DNA from: JABWAM01 sp964653025
GTDB lineage: Bacteria; Verrucomicrobiota; Verrucomicrobiia; JABWAM01
Length of the DNA stretch: 36,929 nucleotides
Assembly (NCBI GenBank): GCA_964653025.1
Contig: CAZZBZ010000034.1
Location: 1 to 36,929 of the forward strand
Reading direction: 5' to 3'
In this document: positions 1 through 8,087 of the stretch, one piece after another
Layout of the letters: every line of letters starts with the position of its first letter
Position numbering within the stretch: the stretch's first letter is position 1
Notes under the pieces: model-generated
What the model saw: only the letters and a program-made list of their open reading frames with translations
Told to the model about the DNA's origin: nothing
Database searches by the model: none
Program-made: the position numbers and the translations under genes

Positions 1-1
1 C

Positions 2-3000
2 GACCTGTTTCCACGCGAGGTGGCCGACGCGTTCCGCGAGGATGATCGCCTGACGATGGAAGCCCTGGTCCCCCGCCACATCAAGGAGTGGGTGACCTAC
101 CCCGATGGACGAAAGTTGCTCATGGAGACGGCGAAATCCCCCCTGAGGAATTCCGAGGGGAAACTTCTTGGAATCGTTGGGGTGGGGCGGGACATCACGG
201 AAATCGAGCGCAGGGCGTCGCTCTTGCTCGAAAGCGAGGAGCGTTTTCGGGGTATGTTCGATCGCCACAAGGCGGTCATGCTGCTGGTGTCCCCGGAGAC
301 CGGTGCGATCGTGGATGCGAACCATGCGGCCGAGGCGTTCTACGGCTACCCTCACGAGAGGCTTTGCGCGATGCGGATCGAGGAGATCAACCTGTTGCCT
401 TCCGAACTGCTGGTCGCCCAACGAAAACAGGCCGCCCAGCGCGAGAAAAACCATTTTATTTTTCAGCACCGGCTTGCCGATGGAAAGGTTCGCTGGGTGG
501 AGGTTTTCTCGACTCCCATTGAAACTGGGGGACGTCAGCTCCTCTTCTCCATCATCCACGATATCACCGAGCGGCGGAGCGCCGAGGAGGCGGTGCGGCA
601 GGGGGAGGAGAACCTGCGCGCCTTCTTCAACTCGATCGATGACTTTGCCTTCGTGCTCGACGAGGAGGGGAACGTCCTGCATTGCAACCAGACCGTGATC
701 CGACGGCTGGGGTACGAGGAGGGGGATTTGATCGGGCGCAGTGTCCTGAATGTTCACCCGAAGGATCGCCGTGAGGAAGCCGCGGAGCGGGTGGCCGGGA
801 TGCTCTCGGGGAAGGTCAAGTTTTGTCCCGTCCCGCTGATCGCCCGCGATGGCCGCCAAATCCCGGTGGAAACCCGGGTGACCCCCGGGGAGTGGAACGG
901 ACGCAAGGTGCTGTTCGGGATCAGCAAGGATGTTTCGGAACTGCATGCCTCCGAGGAGAAGTTCGCCAAGTCCTTCCACTTGAACCCGCTGCTCATGGCC
1001 CTGAGCGGGGTGGAGGACGACCGTTTCCTCGATGTGAACGAGGCCTTTCTGAAGGGGCTGGGGTATGCGCGGGAGGAGGTCCTGGGCAAGACCGCCCAAG
1101 AACTGGGGTTGTTCGTGTCCATGGGGGACCGTCAGGCCGCGTTCCAGATGGCGAGCAAGCTCGGGAGGGTCCGCGAGGTCGAAATGAAGGTCAGGACGAA
1201 GTCGGGCAAGGTCCTCGACGGGAGCTTTTCCGCCGAGATGATGGAGTTGGGTGGCAAGCAGATGTTGCTGACGGTGATGAATGACGTCACCGAGCGCAAG
1301 CGGATGGATGTCCTATTGAAGGATACCGTCGAGCGCCTGGCGCAGGCCACGCGCGTGGGGGGCGTGGGGATCTGGGACTACGATGTGATCAACAACCAAC
1401 TCGTTTGGGACGACCAGATGTTTCGTCTCTACGGAATCACGCGGGATCAGTTCGGCGGCGTCTATGAGGCATGGCAGGCGGGGCTTCACCCGGAGGACAA
1501 GCTGCGGGGCGACGAGGAAATCCAGCTTGCGTTGCGAAGCGAAAAGAATTTCGACACCGAGTTTCGCGTGCTCTGGCCGGACGGAAGCACCCATCATATC
1601 CGCGCCCTTGCCACCGTGCAGCGCGATGCCACCGGCAAGGCCATTCGGATGATCGGCACCAACTGGGATCTCACCGAGCGCAAGCGGGCGGAGGAAATGT
1701 TGCGGGAGGCCGTCGAACGCCTGGCGCAGGCCACGCGCGTGGGGGGCGTGGGGATCTGGGACTACGATGTGGTCAGCAACCGGCTGGTTTGGGACGACCA
1801 GATGTTTCGTCTCTACGGAATCACGCGGGATCAGTTTGGCGGCGCCTATGAGGCATGGCAGGCGGGGCTTCACCCGGAGGACAGGCTGCGGGGCGACGAG
1901 GAAATCCAGCTTGCGTTGCGAGGCGAAAAGGATTTCGACACCGAGTTTCGGGTGCTCTGGCCGGACGGAAGCACCCATCATATCCGCGCCCTTGCCACCA
2001 CGCAGCGCGACGCCACCGGCAAGGCCCTGCGGATGGTCGGCACCAACTGGGATCTCACCGAGCACAAGCAGGCGGAGGAGGAGTTGAGGAAACTCTGGAA
2101 TGCCGTGGAGGCCAGCCCGACCGCGGTGATGATCGCGGACGTGAACGGGAAGATCGAGTATGTGAACCCCCGCTTCACGGAGCAGACGGGTTATCGCGCG
2201 GACGAGGTGCTCGGCCAGACCCCGCGCATCCTGAAGTCGGGGGTGCACCCGCCGGAGTTTTATGGGGAGATGTGGCGCACGCTGGAGGAGGGGCGCCCGT
2301 GGCGCGGCGAGGTCTGCAACCGGCGGAAGGACGGCGCCCTTTACTGGGAGTCGCTTTCGATTTCACCGATCCGCGACAGCCAGAGTCGCGTGACCCACTT
2401 CGTGGCGGTTCGGGAAAACATCACGGAGAAGAAGAGGCTGGCCGAGGAACTCCTCCGTGCCAAGGAGGCCGCCGACGCGGCGAGCCGCGCCAAGAGCACG
2501 TTCCTGGCCAACATGTCCCACGAGATTCGGACGCCGATGAACGCGATCCTCGGCTACGCGCAACTCCTGCGGCGCGACCCGTCGTTGAGCGAGGAGGTGA
2601 AGAAGAAGCTGGAGGTGGTCAACCGAAGCGGGGATCACCTTCTCACGCTGATCAACCAGGTGCTCGATGTGTCCAAAATCGAGGCGGGCCGCGCCACGCT
2701 GGCACCGTCCGTGTTCGACCCGCACGCCCTGCTCGATGAACTGGTCTCCCTGTTCAGGGAGCGGACTGATGCGAAGATGCTGAAGGTTGTCACGGCCAAG
2801 GCCCGCGACCTGCCCCGGTGGCTGGTCGCGGACCATGGCAAGTTGCGGCAGGTGCTCATCAACCTTCTTGGCAACGCGATCAAGTTCACGGATCGGGGAA
2901 AGATCTGCCTGAAGTTCGCGATCCGCAAGGAGGGGGATGGCCTCCTGCGCCTGGCGGTGGACGTGGAGGATACCGGGATGGGCATCGCAAAGGAGGAAAT

Positions 3001-3877
3001 GACGCTCCTGTTTCGGGCTTTCGAGCAAACCGCCAGCGGGCGAAAGATCCAGGACGGCACGGGACTCGGACTCGCCCTCAGCCGCGAATACGCGAAGTTG
3101 ATGGGAGGGGAACTCAGCGCGACCAGCGTGGTGGGGAAGGGGAGCACCTTCCGCCTGGTCGTCCCGGTCCGCGAGGCGGGCGGGGAGGACCGGAGTTCCG
3201 CGGCGTCGCGGCGAGTGGTGGGCCTGAAACCGGGCCAGCCTCCGGTCCGTGTGCTGATCGCGGATGACCAACCTGACAACCGCGCATGGCTGAAGGCCCT
3301 TCTCGAACAGGTGGGGTTCCATGTGCGCGAAGCCGCGAACGGCGAGGAGGCCCTTGCCGTGTGGAAGAACTGGAGCCCCCGCCTGGTCCTGATGGACCTG
3401 CGCATGCCCGGGGTGGATGGCATGGAGGCCACCCGCCGAATCCGGGAGGGCGATCTCCATGGAAACACCGTGGTGTTTATCCTGACGGCCGCCCTGTTCG
3501 AGAAGGATCCGCAAGCCATTCTCGACGCCGGCGCGGTGGAGATACTGACGAAACCCCTGGACGAGGCCCTCCTTTTCGACCGGATCCACGCCCACCTAAA
3601 GGTCAACTTTCAGTACGAGGAACCTAAGATCGTTCCGAAGGATGCGAAGGGAAGCGCGGCCCCGCGGACGGGGGTCGGGGCCGCCGCGAAGCTGCCCGAG
3701 GCGCTTCGCAAGGGATTGCGGGAGGCCGTGGCCCACGGGGACTCGGAACGCCTCACGGCCCTGGTGCGGCAGGTGGCCCGACACGATCGCGCGCTGGCGA
3801 AGCTCATGGAGTCGCTGGTGGATCGCTACGACTATGACCGCCTCGCCCGCCTGCTGGCCCGGAAAGGAGCCCGATGA
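2..3877 (+). CDS. Multi-PAS hybrid sensor histidine kinase (5' partial)
   Basis: Phosphorelay sensor, probably soluble because no membrane segment is visible. The frame is open to the left edge, so the real start lies upstream; the first in-frame GTG is at 20 (numbering below starts there). The visible protein begins inside a PAS domain (to about 65), then six PAS domains follow at about 70-190, 195-310, 311-430, 433-558, 561-686 and 689-815, most ending in a D-(I/V/L)-(T/S)-E type motif. Next come HisKA with the SHEIRTPMNAI H-box (His834), an HATPase_c with N-box Asn952, DTGMGI (Asp984) and GTGLGL, and a receiver with acceptor Asp1126 and the KP pair of ILTKPL. A helical tail of about 60 residues follows and is not a recognisable HPt domain. 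PAS units five and six are a recent tandem duplication. The ATGA stop overlap with the next gene implies translational coupling. Confidence 0.95.
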   Translation, partial: DLFPREVADAFREDDRLTMEALVPRHIKEWVTYPDGRKLLMETAKSPLRNSEGKLLGIVGVGRDITEIERRASLLLESEERFRGMFDRHKAVMLLVSPETGAIVDANHAAEAFYGYPHERLCAMRIEEINLLPSELLVAQRKQAAQREKNHFIFQHRLADGKVRWVEVFSTPIETGGRQLLFSIIHDITERRSAEEAVRQGEENLRAFFNSIDDFAFVLDEEGNVLHCNQTVIRRLGYEEGDLIGRSVLNVHPKDRREEAAERVAGMLSGKVKFCPVPLIARDGRQIPVETRVTPGEWNGRKVLFGISKDVSELHASEEKFAKSFHLNPLLMALSGVEDDRFLDVNEAFLKGLGYAREEVLGKTAQELGLFVSMGDRQAAFQMASKLGRVREVEMKVRTKSGKVLDGSFSAEMMELGGKQMLLTVMNDVTERKRMDVLLKDTVERLAQATRVGGVGIWDYDVINNQLVWDDQMFRLYGITRDQFGGVYEAWQAGLHPEDKLRGDEEIQLALRSEKNFDTEFRVLWPDGSTHHIRALATVQRDATGKAIRMIGTNWDLTERKRAEEMLREAVERLAQATRVGGVGIWDYDVVSNRLVWDDQMFRLYGITRDQFGGAYEAWQAGLHPEDRLRGDEEIQLALRGEKDFDTEFRVLWPDGSTHHIRALATTQRDATGKALRMVGTNWDLTEHKQAEEELRKLWNAVEASPTAVMIADVNGKIEYVNPRFTEQTGYRADEVLGQTPRILKSGVHPPEFYGEMWRTLEEGRPWRGEVCNRRKDGALYWESLSISPIRDSQSRVTHFVAVRENITEKKRLAEELLRAKEAADAASRAKSTFLANMSHEIRTPMNAILGYAQLLRRDPSLSEEVKKKLEVVNRSGDHLLTLINQVLDVSKIEAGRATLAPSVFDPHALLDELVSLFRERTDAKMLKVVTAKARDLPRWLVADHGKLRQVLINLLGNAIKFTDRGKICLKFAIRKEGDGLLRLAVDVEDTGMGIAKEEMTLLFRAFEQTASGRKIQDGTGLGLALSREYAKLMGGELSATSVVGKGSTFRLVVPVREAGGEDRSSAASRRVVGLKPGQPPVRVLIADDQPDNRAWLKALLEQVGFHVREAANGEEALAVWKNWSPRLVLMDLRMPGVDGMEATRRIREGDLHGNTVVFILTAALFEKDPQAILDAGAVEILTKPLDEALLFDRIHAHLKVNFQYEEPKIVPKDAKGSAAPRTGVGAAAKLPEALRKGLREAVAHGDSERLTALVRQVARHDRALAKLMESLVDRYDYDRLARLLARKGAR
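1322..1705 (+). repeat. Tandem PAS-encoding duplication, unit 1
   Basis: First of two adjacent 384-bp (128-codon) direct repeats inside the hybrid kinase gene. Unit 2 is 1706-2089. The two units are nearly identical at the DNA level, including third positions, and differ at scattered sites such as GTC/GCC and AAC/AGC codons. Each encodes one PAS_3-type domain beginning near VERLAQATRVGG and ending at the LTE motif. The preserved frame and high synonymous identity indicate a recent unequal-crossover duplication. Confidence 0.95.
1706..2089 (+). repeat. Tandem PAS-encoding duplication, unit 2
   Basis: Second copy of the 384-bp in-frame direct repeat, offset exactly 384 bp from 1322-1705. It ends with LTEHKQAEEEL where unit 1 has LTERKRAEEML. 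Long identical stretches between the units make this a likely site of collapse or expansion in assembly and of copy-number change in the cell. Confidence 0.95.
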
Positions 3878-5064
3878 CGACGGCTCCCCGAACCCCGGCC
3901 ACGATCATGCTGGTGGATGACGTTCCGGAGAATCTCCGGCTCCTGGAGTTCATGCTGCGGGAAGGTGGGGTCCGTGTCCGTTCGATTCCCGGGGGAAGGC
4001 TCGCGCTGGCCGCGGCGGACAGGGAACCTCCCGACCTCGTCCTGCTCGATATTCGCATGACGGAAATGGATGGCTACGAAACCTGCCGTCGGCTCAAGGC
4101 CGACCCGCGCCTTGCCGCGATCCCGGTCATCTTCATCAGCGGGGCGTCCGACCCGATGGACAAGGTCAAGGCGTTCGAGTGCGGGGGCGTGGATTATGTG
4201 ACCAAGCCGTTCCAGACGGAAGAGGTCATGGCCCGGATCGAAACCCATCTCAAGTTGCGGCAGCTCCAGAAGGAGATGGAGGAGATCAATGCGAACCTCG
4301 CCGAAACCGTGTATCTCAAGACCCGCCAGCTCTCCGAGGCGCATGCGCGCTTGACGATCCTGGACAAGGCCAAGGACGATTTTCTGAAGCTGATCTCCCA
4401 CGAGTTGCGCACGCCCCTGCACGGACTTTTCGGGGTGGGGGAACTGCTCCTGTGCGAGTGCCCCGAGAACGGCTCGACCCGCGAGCTGAGGGAGCTTTTC
4501 CAACAGTCCCAGCGGCGGCTCCTTACGATCATCGAGGACGCCCTGTTGCTGACCCAGATCGAGGCGGATGCGGAGAGCTTTACGACCGAGATGGTGCCGA
4601 TCCATCGCGTCGTGGGCATCGCCGCGGATCTGGCGGCGGACTTTGCCCGTTCGCGGGAGGTTCGGATCGAGCTTCCCCCCATGGACGCACGGCAGGTCCG
4701 CGGGGATTCCCAGCTCTCCGCGAAGGCAATCCAGGCCCTCATGGAAACCGCCGTGAAGTTCTCCACGGTCGGAGGCGCGGTGCGCGTGGCCCTCGGTTCC
4801 CGGGAATCCGAGGTCCTGCTGATCGTTGAGGCGACCGGGCGGAATATTCCCGCGGACGCGCTCCCCCGCTTTTTCCAGGTGCTCGCAATCCAGGAGGCGA
4901 TCACCCCGGGGGGAGACCTCGGTCTGGCGCCCCCGCTTGCGCAACGGATCCTTGCACTCTTTGGCGGGGAGGTGGCCGTGGAGAACCGGGTGCCGCCCGG
5001 CATCCGATTCACCGTTCGTTTCAAAGACTCCCCTTTGGAAAACCCAGTCAAAGCGGTAACATAA
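3874..5064 (+). CDS. Receiver-histidine kinase fusion with degenerate ATPase domain
   Basis: 396 aa. N-terminal receiver (about 10-125) has the acidic pair in MLVDD, acceptor Asp59 in LLDIRM and Lys in YVTKPF. A coiled-coil linker (about 130-165) leads to a DHp helix with an intact ISHELRTPL H-box (His176). The C-terminal HATPase_c-like region (about 275-390) is degenerate: the N-box Asn is Thr292 (ALMETAVKF), the G1 Asp is Ala320 with the next Gly as Asn (EATGRNI), and the G2 box reads GGDLGLAP. These residues normally bind Mg-ATP, so autophosphorylation is doubtful; the protein may act as a scaffold, phosphate acceptor or phosphatase (inference). The start is ATG at 3874 with AAGGAG upstream and a 4-bp overlap with the upstream hybrid kinase, its likely partner. 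It is a paralogue of the next kinase, which is intact. Confidence 0.93.
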   Translation: MTTAPRTPATIMLVDDVPENLRLLEFMLREGGVRVRSIPGGRLALAAADREPPDLVLLDIRMTEMDGYETCRRLKADPRLAAIPVIFISGASDPMDKVKAFECGGVDYVTKPFQTEEVMARIETHLKLRQLQKEMEEINANLAETVYLKTRQLSEAHARLTILDKAKDDFLKLISHELRTPLHGLFGVGELLLCECPENGSTRELRELFQQSQRRLLTIIEDALLLTQIEADAESFTTEMVPIHRVVGIAADLAADFARSREVRIELPPMDARQVRGDSQLSAKAIQALMETAVKFSTVGGAVRVALGSRESEVLLIVEATGRNIPADALPRFFQVLAIQEAITPGGDLGLAPPLAQRILALFGGEVAVENRVPPGIRFTVRFKDSPLENPVKAVT

Positions 5065-5217
5065 ATTCATGTGTCCTCCAATCCTGTCGACCAATCCTGC
5101 TCGAATCGCGTTTGGAGGGACGGCGTGTCGCCGTCCGTCTCCTCCCTCCGCGGCCGCCGACACGGCGGCCCTCCAACTTGTGGTCGCGTCCATGTGAACC
5201 GCTGAACCTCTGTCCCC
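5065..5217. repeat. Intergenic palindromic repeat, family A copy 1 (core 5098-5182)
   Basis: This gap holds a REP-like element with two adjacent hairpins: GACGGCG-TGT-CGCCGTC and GGCCGCCG-ACA-CGGCGGCC. Most of the 85 bp recurs in inverse orientation at 14691-14774. After it comes the short phrase TGAACCGCTGAACCT, also present before the permease gene at 13854. No independent promoter is obvious. The hairpins could partly uncouple the downstream kinase from the upstream operon (inference). Confidence 0.8.
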
Positions 5218-6393
5218 ATGGCTCCTCATCCCATGAAGAAACCCGCCCGTCAGAAGCCCGCGCCGAATCCTGAGATTATGGTCGTGGACGATACCCCGGC
5301 CAATCTTCGCCTCCTCGAAATCATGCTGCGGGAGCGGGGCTACCGGGTGCGCGCCTTCCCGCGCGGGCGGCTCGCGCTGGCCGCGGCGGCGAAGGCGCCG
5401 CCCGACCTCGTCCTGCTTGATGTCAACATGCCCGAGATGGACGGCTACGAGGTGTGCCAGCGGATGAAGGCGGATCCCCTCCTCGAGGAGATCCCCATCA
5501 TCTTCATCAGCGCCCTCTCCGAGACGACGAATAAACTGAACGCCTTCCGCAGCGGCGGGGTGGACTATGTGACCAAGCCGTTCCAGACCGAGGAGGTCCT
5601 GGCCCGCGTGGCGAACCATCTCGGCCTGAGAGAGACCCAGCGACGGTTGAAGGAGAGCTACGTGCGCCTGCGCAAACTCGAAGCGCTGCGCGATAACGTC
5701 ACGCAAATGATTGTCCACGACCTGCGCAACCCGCTCATGGTCGTGGCCGGCTATCTGGACATGGCGATCAAGAAAACGGTCGGCTCGCCCAAGAAAGATA
5801 CGGCCCGGTTCCTGGTGAGCGGCCGCGCCGCTCTCAGCCAGATCCAGGAGATGGTGACCTCGATTTTAGACGTGAGCCGCATAGAATCCTCCCGCATGCC
5901 CCTGCGCGCGGCCCCCTTGGACCTCGTGGAGGTTGCGCGCGATTCCATGGCTCAACTCGGGCCCTTGTCGAACGGGCGAACCGTCAACTTCAAGAATCCG
6001 AAGGGGGGGGTCCGGATTGTTGGCGACCGGGACCTCATCGAGCGGGTCATCGGCAACCTTCTTGGCAACGCCTTAAAATTTACTCCAGATGATGGCGTGA
6101 TTCGCGTGGCCGTCTCCGCGTCGTCCCGCGGGGGGCGGGTGGAGGTGTCGGACACCGGGCCTGGGTTGGATGCGGCGACGCGGAAGCAGATTTTTATGAA
6201 GTATCACCAGGCGGAATCACACCGACGGCGCCACTCCACCGGGCTTGGGCTGACCTTCTGCAAACTCGCGGTGGAAGCCCACGGCGGGCGCATTGGCGTG
6301 GACAGCGCGCCGGGAAAAGGGGCGACCTTCTGGTTTGAACTGCCGAGCAAGGCCAGGTTCGCCGCCACGGCTAAGGTAGGGGCATCTGTGTGA
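5218..6393 (+). CDS. Receiver-histidine kinase fusion, intact catalytic domain
   Basis: 391 aa cytoplasmic signalling protein. Receiver domain about 18-135 with MVVDD, acceptor Asp68 in LLDVNM and Lys in YVTKPF. A short coiled linker precedes a HisKA domain with VHDLRNPL (His167), then an HATPase_c with NLLGNALKFT, DTGPGLD and STGLGLTF, all intact. This RR-HisKA-HATPase order is typical of response regulators that carry their own kinase output. The start ATG at 5218 is followed by another Met five codons later (5233), either of which could be used; a basic, proline-rich leader precedes the receiver. Strong similarity to the 3874 protein in the receiver (shared PPDLVLLD, GGVDYVTKPFQTEEV) shows a gene duplication, with only this copy keeping the ATP-binding residues. 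Its stop overlaps the next gene as GTGA. Confidence 0.94.
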   Translation: MAPHPMKKPARQKPAPNPEIMVVDDTPANLRLLEIMLRERGYRVRAFPRGRLALAAAAKAPPDLVLLDVNMPEMDGYEVCQRMKADPLLEEIPIIFISALSETTNKLNAFRSGGVDYVTKPFQTEEVLARVANHLGLRETQRRLKESYVRLRKLEALRDNVTQMIVHDLRNPLMVVAGYLDMAIKKTVGSPKKDTARFLVSGRAALSQIQEMVTSILDVSRIESSRMPLRAAPLDLVEVARDSMAQLGPLSNGRTVNFKNPKGGVRIVGDRDLIERVIGNLLGNALKFTPDDGVIRVAVSASSRGGRVEVSDTGPGLDAATRKQIFMKYHQAESHRRRHSTGLGLTFCKLAVEAHGGRIGVDSAPGKGATFWFELPSKARFAATAKVGASV

Positions 6394-7985
6394 GCTCTCG
6401 GGTCTTAGGTGAGGAGGGAAGTGCGCGGGAAGGGGGGGGCGTCCCTGTCGTGGAGAGGTGGGGGAAGCTCGTCCTGGCGGCGACGATTCTCCTCGCGTCC
6501 CAGGTTCTGGGTTGGGGTGGTGATTCCCGGGTATTGGGAACCGACCGGGATTTGGATGGGCTCGCGGCGTTCCCTGCCCGGTCGGTGGTTTCGTGGCGCT
6601 GGAGCGTGGAGGAGAAGCAGCAGGCAGACCAGTTCAGCCGCATGGAGCTGACGCGGGATTCCGCCGGGGCGATGCTCTGGACGTTGAGGATTGCCCCCGC
6701 GATCCCCTTCAAGCGTCCCTACCTGGAAATCCTGAGCCTTGGAAACGCGTATTTCCCGCCCGAGGCCGATGCCCTTCGCATGAAGGTCAGGGCGGTCTCC
6801 GGAAGAATGATCCTCGGTTTCGGGGGGCCCACCGCCTATTTCGGAAACAGCGACGTGTTTCTCCGCCCGATTTGCGTGGAGGCCGCCGGGGACGGATCGG
6901 AGTGGAGAACGGTGGAGTTCTCCCTTCATCACGGATTGTTCCGGAACTTCCGTCGCGCCGGCTTCAGTGAAAACGCGCCCTGGATCTACTATGCCCGCTG
7001 GACCCAGGAACCCACATGGCTCTACGTCTTCAAGGGGTCCGGCGGCGAGGTTCACCTCAAGGACCTGGAGATCGTCGCGCACGGCCTTGCCCGGCCCTTT
7101 CCGGTTTTTGGCGCCGAAGAGGTGATCCCCGTGGCCACGCTTGCGGATTTCGCGGCGCCCACCGCGGAGGAACGGATTTTCACGGCCCTGATCACCGGGA
7201 ACGACCAGGAATTCGACGCATCGTGGAGCCAGAAGCAGCCGGTCGTTCATCCGCCGCCGGATCTTCGCTTCGTGACCGATCGCGAGGAGGGCAGAATCCT
7301 TCGCGGCACGGGGCGGTTCCTCGAGGAGATGAGCGCCGTCGGCGTGAGGCTCTCCAGTTCCGGGGAAGGCGATGGCCTGCGCTTTCGGATCAAAGTCGAC
7401 ACGGAAGCCAGTTCCGTGATGGTTCCCGCGGTTCAATGCCAGCCCCTGGATTTCCTGCTCTACGAGTCTCTCGACCCGGCCGTCTTCGACTGGCGACCGT
7501 TCATGCCCTCCGCGGGGTTGAGGGCGGGTCCCGGGAAAGGCTACGACCTCAACCTGGCCTACGGCAGGTTGAAAAGCGTGGCGGGTCTTTCCATGGCGAT
7601 TTATCACGCACGTCGGTTTCTTCCGAAAGGACGGTGGTCCGACACCACCTTGCCCTTTGCCGACTTCCTCTGCATCTACGGATGCGGGAGCTTGTCCGAC
7701 CGTTTCCATGGGCAACTTTCCCCCGATCCGCGGAAACTGGTTGCGGCGGTGGTCCTCGCCCCGTGGCCCCGCAAGGGCCGTGCCGAGACCGCCCTGGATC
7801 TCCGGGAAATCTCCCTCGTGAAGTTCAAGGGGGAGCCCGAAAGCCGCAGGTCGTATTTCCAGTTTCCCGATGCCGCCCATCTCAAGAGCGTACGGTCCGC
7901 GAAGGGGGGATTCTCTTTCCTCTTGGCCCCCGGCGAATCGGACCTCCCGCGCGAGACCAGGGCAGTTCTGGACGCTTTGGATTGA
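6390..7985 (+). CDS. Predicted exported protein with two jelly-roll-like domains
   Basis: Function unknown. The 531-aa frame starts with GTG at 6390, overlapping the kinase stop (GTGA). A second GTG at 6450 (codon 21), after a G-rich AAGG tract, would put an ideal signal peptide at the N-terminus: ERWGK, then hydrophobic LVLAATILLASQVLG. The mature part has two halves (about 65-235 and 265-510), each ending in a pattern like 'L..LEIV' or 'LDLREISLVKF' that is typical of beta-sandwich, carbohydrate-binding or CIA30-like folds. No catalytic motif is recognised. Coupling to sensor kinases suggests a periplasmic ligand-binding or cell-surface protein linked to the signalling system (inference). 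It could equally be an unrelated surface protein. Confidence 0.8.
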   Translation: MSSRVLGEEGSAREGGGVPVVERWGKLVLAATILLASQVLGWGGDSRVLGTDRDLDGLAAFPARSVVSWRWSVEEKQQADQFSRMELTRDSAGAMLWTLRIAPAIPFKRPYLEILSLGNAYFPPEADALRMKVRAVSGRMILGFGGPTAYFGNSDVFLRPICVEAAGDGSEWRTVEFSLHHGLFRNFRRAGFSENAPWIYYARWTQEPTWLYVFKGSGGEVHLKDLEIVAHGLARPFPVFGAEEVIPVATLADFAAPTAEERIFTALITGNDQEFDASWSQKQPVVHPPPDLRFVTDREEGRILRGTGRFLEEMSAVGVRLSSSGEGDGLRFRIKVDTEASSVMVPAVQCQPLDFLLYESLDPAVFDWRPFMPSAGLRAGPGKGYDLNLAYGRLKSVAGLSMAIYHARRFLPKGRWSDTTLPFADFLCIYGCGSLSDRFHGQLSPDPRKLVAAVVLAPWPRKGRAETALDLREISLVKFKGEPESRRSYFQFPDAAHLKSVRSAKGGFSFLLAPGESDLPRETRAVLDALD

Positions 7986-8087
7986 AGTCGCTCGGCGCGG
8001 CGGGATTCGTGAGCAAGCACACGGAACGGGGGAATGGGCTCCTCGCCGTGAGAAGGGTGCCCACCCCTCCGGCGCGACTCCCGAGGA

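Noticed and set aside
3832..5718. 628-codon open frame on the minus strand across the receiver-kinase genes
   Set aside because: Antisense shadow caused by high GC at third codon positions; no domain pattern, and the plus-strand genes are certain. The same applies to long antisense frames over valS (11557-13233), the exported-protein gene (6405-7880) and the hybrid kinase (1313-3606).
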